DNA of 64,000 nt, taken from NCBI RefSeq assembly GCF_901709675.1, contig NC_051103.1, positions 3,643,501 through 3,707,500 on the forward strand. Reading direction: 5' to 3'. The position numbers and the translations under genes are program-made. Positions 34,149-64,000 of this stretch are shown piece after piece. This stretch comes from Syngnathus acus (lineage: Eukaryota > Chordata > Actinopteri > Syngnathiformes > Syngnathidae). The notes beneath the pieces were generated by a model. The model had not been told where the DNA came from. It was given only the letters and a program-made list of their open reading frames with translations, and searched no databases. The first letter of the stretch is position 1. Each line of letters starts with the position of its first letter.

Positions 34149-34713
34149 GTAAGATAATGTTTTCTCTGTTTTTGATAAACTTATGGGTAATTGTTTTTTC
34201 TTCTGCAACCAGTAGGGATTTTGGTTTTGGATGCTTGGGGTTCATATCTTTGTTGTAAAATATATATTTCTCCTAAACAGTTTAACAACGTCAAAGAGCT
34301 CTTTCTTCATCAAGCTAATTGGGGGCGAATGCTAATTTATGTTGCTCAATAAGTATTGCATTGTGATTGGAATAAAAAATACTTAAACGCCTACCCTGAA
34401 AGCACATTCGAATTTTGACGTGGGTATGGCAAGTATTTAATTCAAAAATTCTACTTGAGTGTGACAGAATTGTGCTAACCGGCGCGCGATGTGACGTCAT
34501 CATTAAGCGCCTGTGTTTTGAATGCAAAATTGCTTACTGTTATTTCCGAAACTAATTGATTTCTTGAACTTTTTTGGTTTGGGGGAATCCTCACAGAAGA
34601 CTAAAAAGGCTTTCATCTTTTTGGCGATGTTACAGGACCAGCGTGTTTAGATTTCTACCAGGTACTTTTAACCCCTCCTTTTCTTTTTTTTTCTTTCTGC
34701 AGGTCAACACAAC

Positions 34714-34728
34714 ATGAACAAAAACTGA
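34714..34728 (+). promoter_or_regulatory. trrap: Minimal upstream ORF in the trrap 5' UTR
   Basis: A four-residue uORF (ATG to TGA) lies in the 5' UTR part of exon 2, 68 bases before the main start. It could dampen translation; its use is unproven. Confidence 0.4.
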
Positions 34729-34796
34729 GGTCCGTGCAGACTTTATAGTCTGTCACGTTCCCCTTCGGTGTCTCGCTGTCTGTTCCAACTTCCACT

Positions 34797-63242
<28,446 letters not shown>

Positions 63243-64000
63243 GTACGGATGACACTTGGCAACTTTGGCGCCCATAGCACTCACCTTCACATTTCGCGTT
63301 AGCTACCACGTCATTTTTGACGTGACACGGTATCCTGAGGGGTGAAAGACAAATTGAGGAAACCTTATTAAATGGATACGCAGCTCAATAATTAACCCGG
63401 AGGCAATTTTCAAGAATCTCCGCCATCAGCAAAATTTGCCTCTACCTCAGCAGGGTTCATTGCAATCATGAAGTTTCGCTTAACTACGGGAGGATTAACA
63501 GCGGCGTGGCAGTTATGTGGGGAAAAATTCCACGTGGCGGGATGTGTTTACGTGCGTGCTAAAAGATTCGGGGATCATTCCATTTAACGGGTGTCAAAAA
63601 TTTGACAGTCCGTCGGGTGCCGGTAGAAACATTGAATGTATTTTTAACGGGAGCAAAGTGGCAGAGGCAACTCCAATACGCATCGCTCGAGGGTCTTTGG
63701 CTCCGACTCCCAGAGCAATCAAGCTCCCGTTTCTTAATCACATGCCAAAATGTCTTTCATAAGAACACAATTAATGGATTGTCTTGGGAGACATTTTGTT
63801 GTATATAAGCGGGAAAGTACTTTGGAAGCTTTATTCACATCCTGCTCACCGAAGCTTTTTTTATTGACAGGCCTGTCTGTCTGTTGTGACGGCAGGGACG
63901 CGTGCCTTGTTTATTCATCAAACGTTGAATTGGGTATAAGTTATTCAGGCCGCATGCCAAGCGGTTAAAAGCTGCACGGTGTGACGCAAACCGCCGATGA
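63243..64000. other. Start of trrap intron 60, to window edge
   Basis: Follows the phase-2 donor at 63243. No further exon was seen before the window ends. Confidence 0.5.

Overview
The window is vertebrate nuclear DNA, most likely from a teleost fish. Genes have many short coding exons, compact introns with GT-AG borders and no operons. There are fish-type repeats: a decayed L2-like LINE, TA-flanked MITEs and pentanucleotide arrays. No prokaryotic, viral, CRISPR, rRNA or tRNA feature was found. The species cannot be named from this sequence alone.

The layout matches the human 7q21-q22 neighbourhood. From left to right: about 7 kb of repeat-bearing intergenic DNA; bhlha15 (MIST1, +, single coding exon, 8064-8615); tecpr1 (-, 23 coding exons, 15141-9928); baiap2l1 (IRTKS, -, 14 coding exons, 24894-16645); tmem130 (+, 8 coding exons, 26317-28348); nptx2 (-, 5 coding exons, 31631-30028); and trrap (+, first coding base 34797, 60 coding exons seen, running off the right edge). 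The genes have unrelated jobs: secretory-cell transcription (bhlha15), autophagosome-lysosome biology (tecpr1), membrane-actin coupling (baiap2l1), a PKD-type membrane glycoprotein (tmem130), a synaptic pentraxin (nptx2) and the histone acetyltransferase scaffold (trrap). They are together by conserved synteny, not by shared pathway. Compared with the human order as I know it, the tmem130/nptx2 pair is inverted as a unit and bri3 is absent between tecpr1 and baiap2l1.

Exon borders were placed by hand from splice signals, reading-frame phase and recalled family sequence. The phases close throughout, except in a few exons where the conserved protein can only be followed by jumping frame: trrap exons 27-30 and 46, baiap2l1 exon 5 and the nptx2 C-terminus. 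A 161-base C run lies next to the worst cluster (43.1-45.1 kb). I read most of these breaks as local consensus errors in the assembly, not gene decay, and list them separately.

The non-genic highlights are a ~555 bp imperfect palindrome between baiap2l1 and tmem130 (at one edge of the inverted gene pair), a fold-back element carrying a short telomere-like repeat at 6.1 kb, a 405 bp TA-flanked MITE inside tecpr1, and an in-frame 63-base intron in tecpr1. I found no convincing new biological system in this window.
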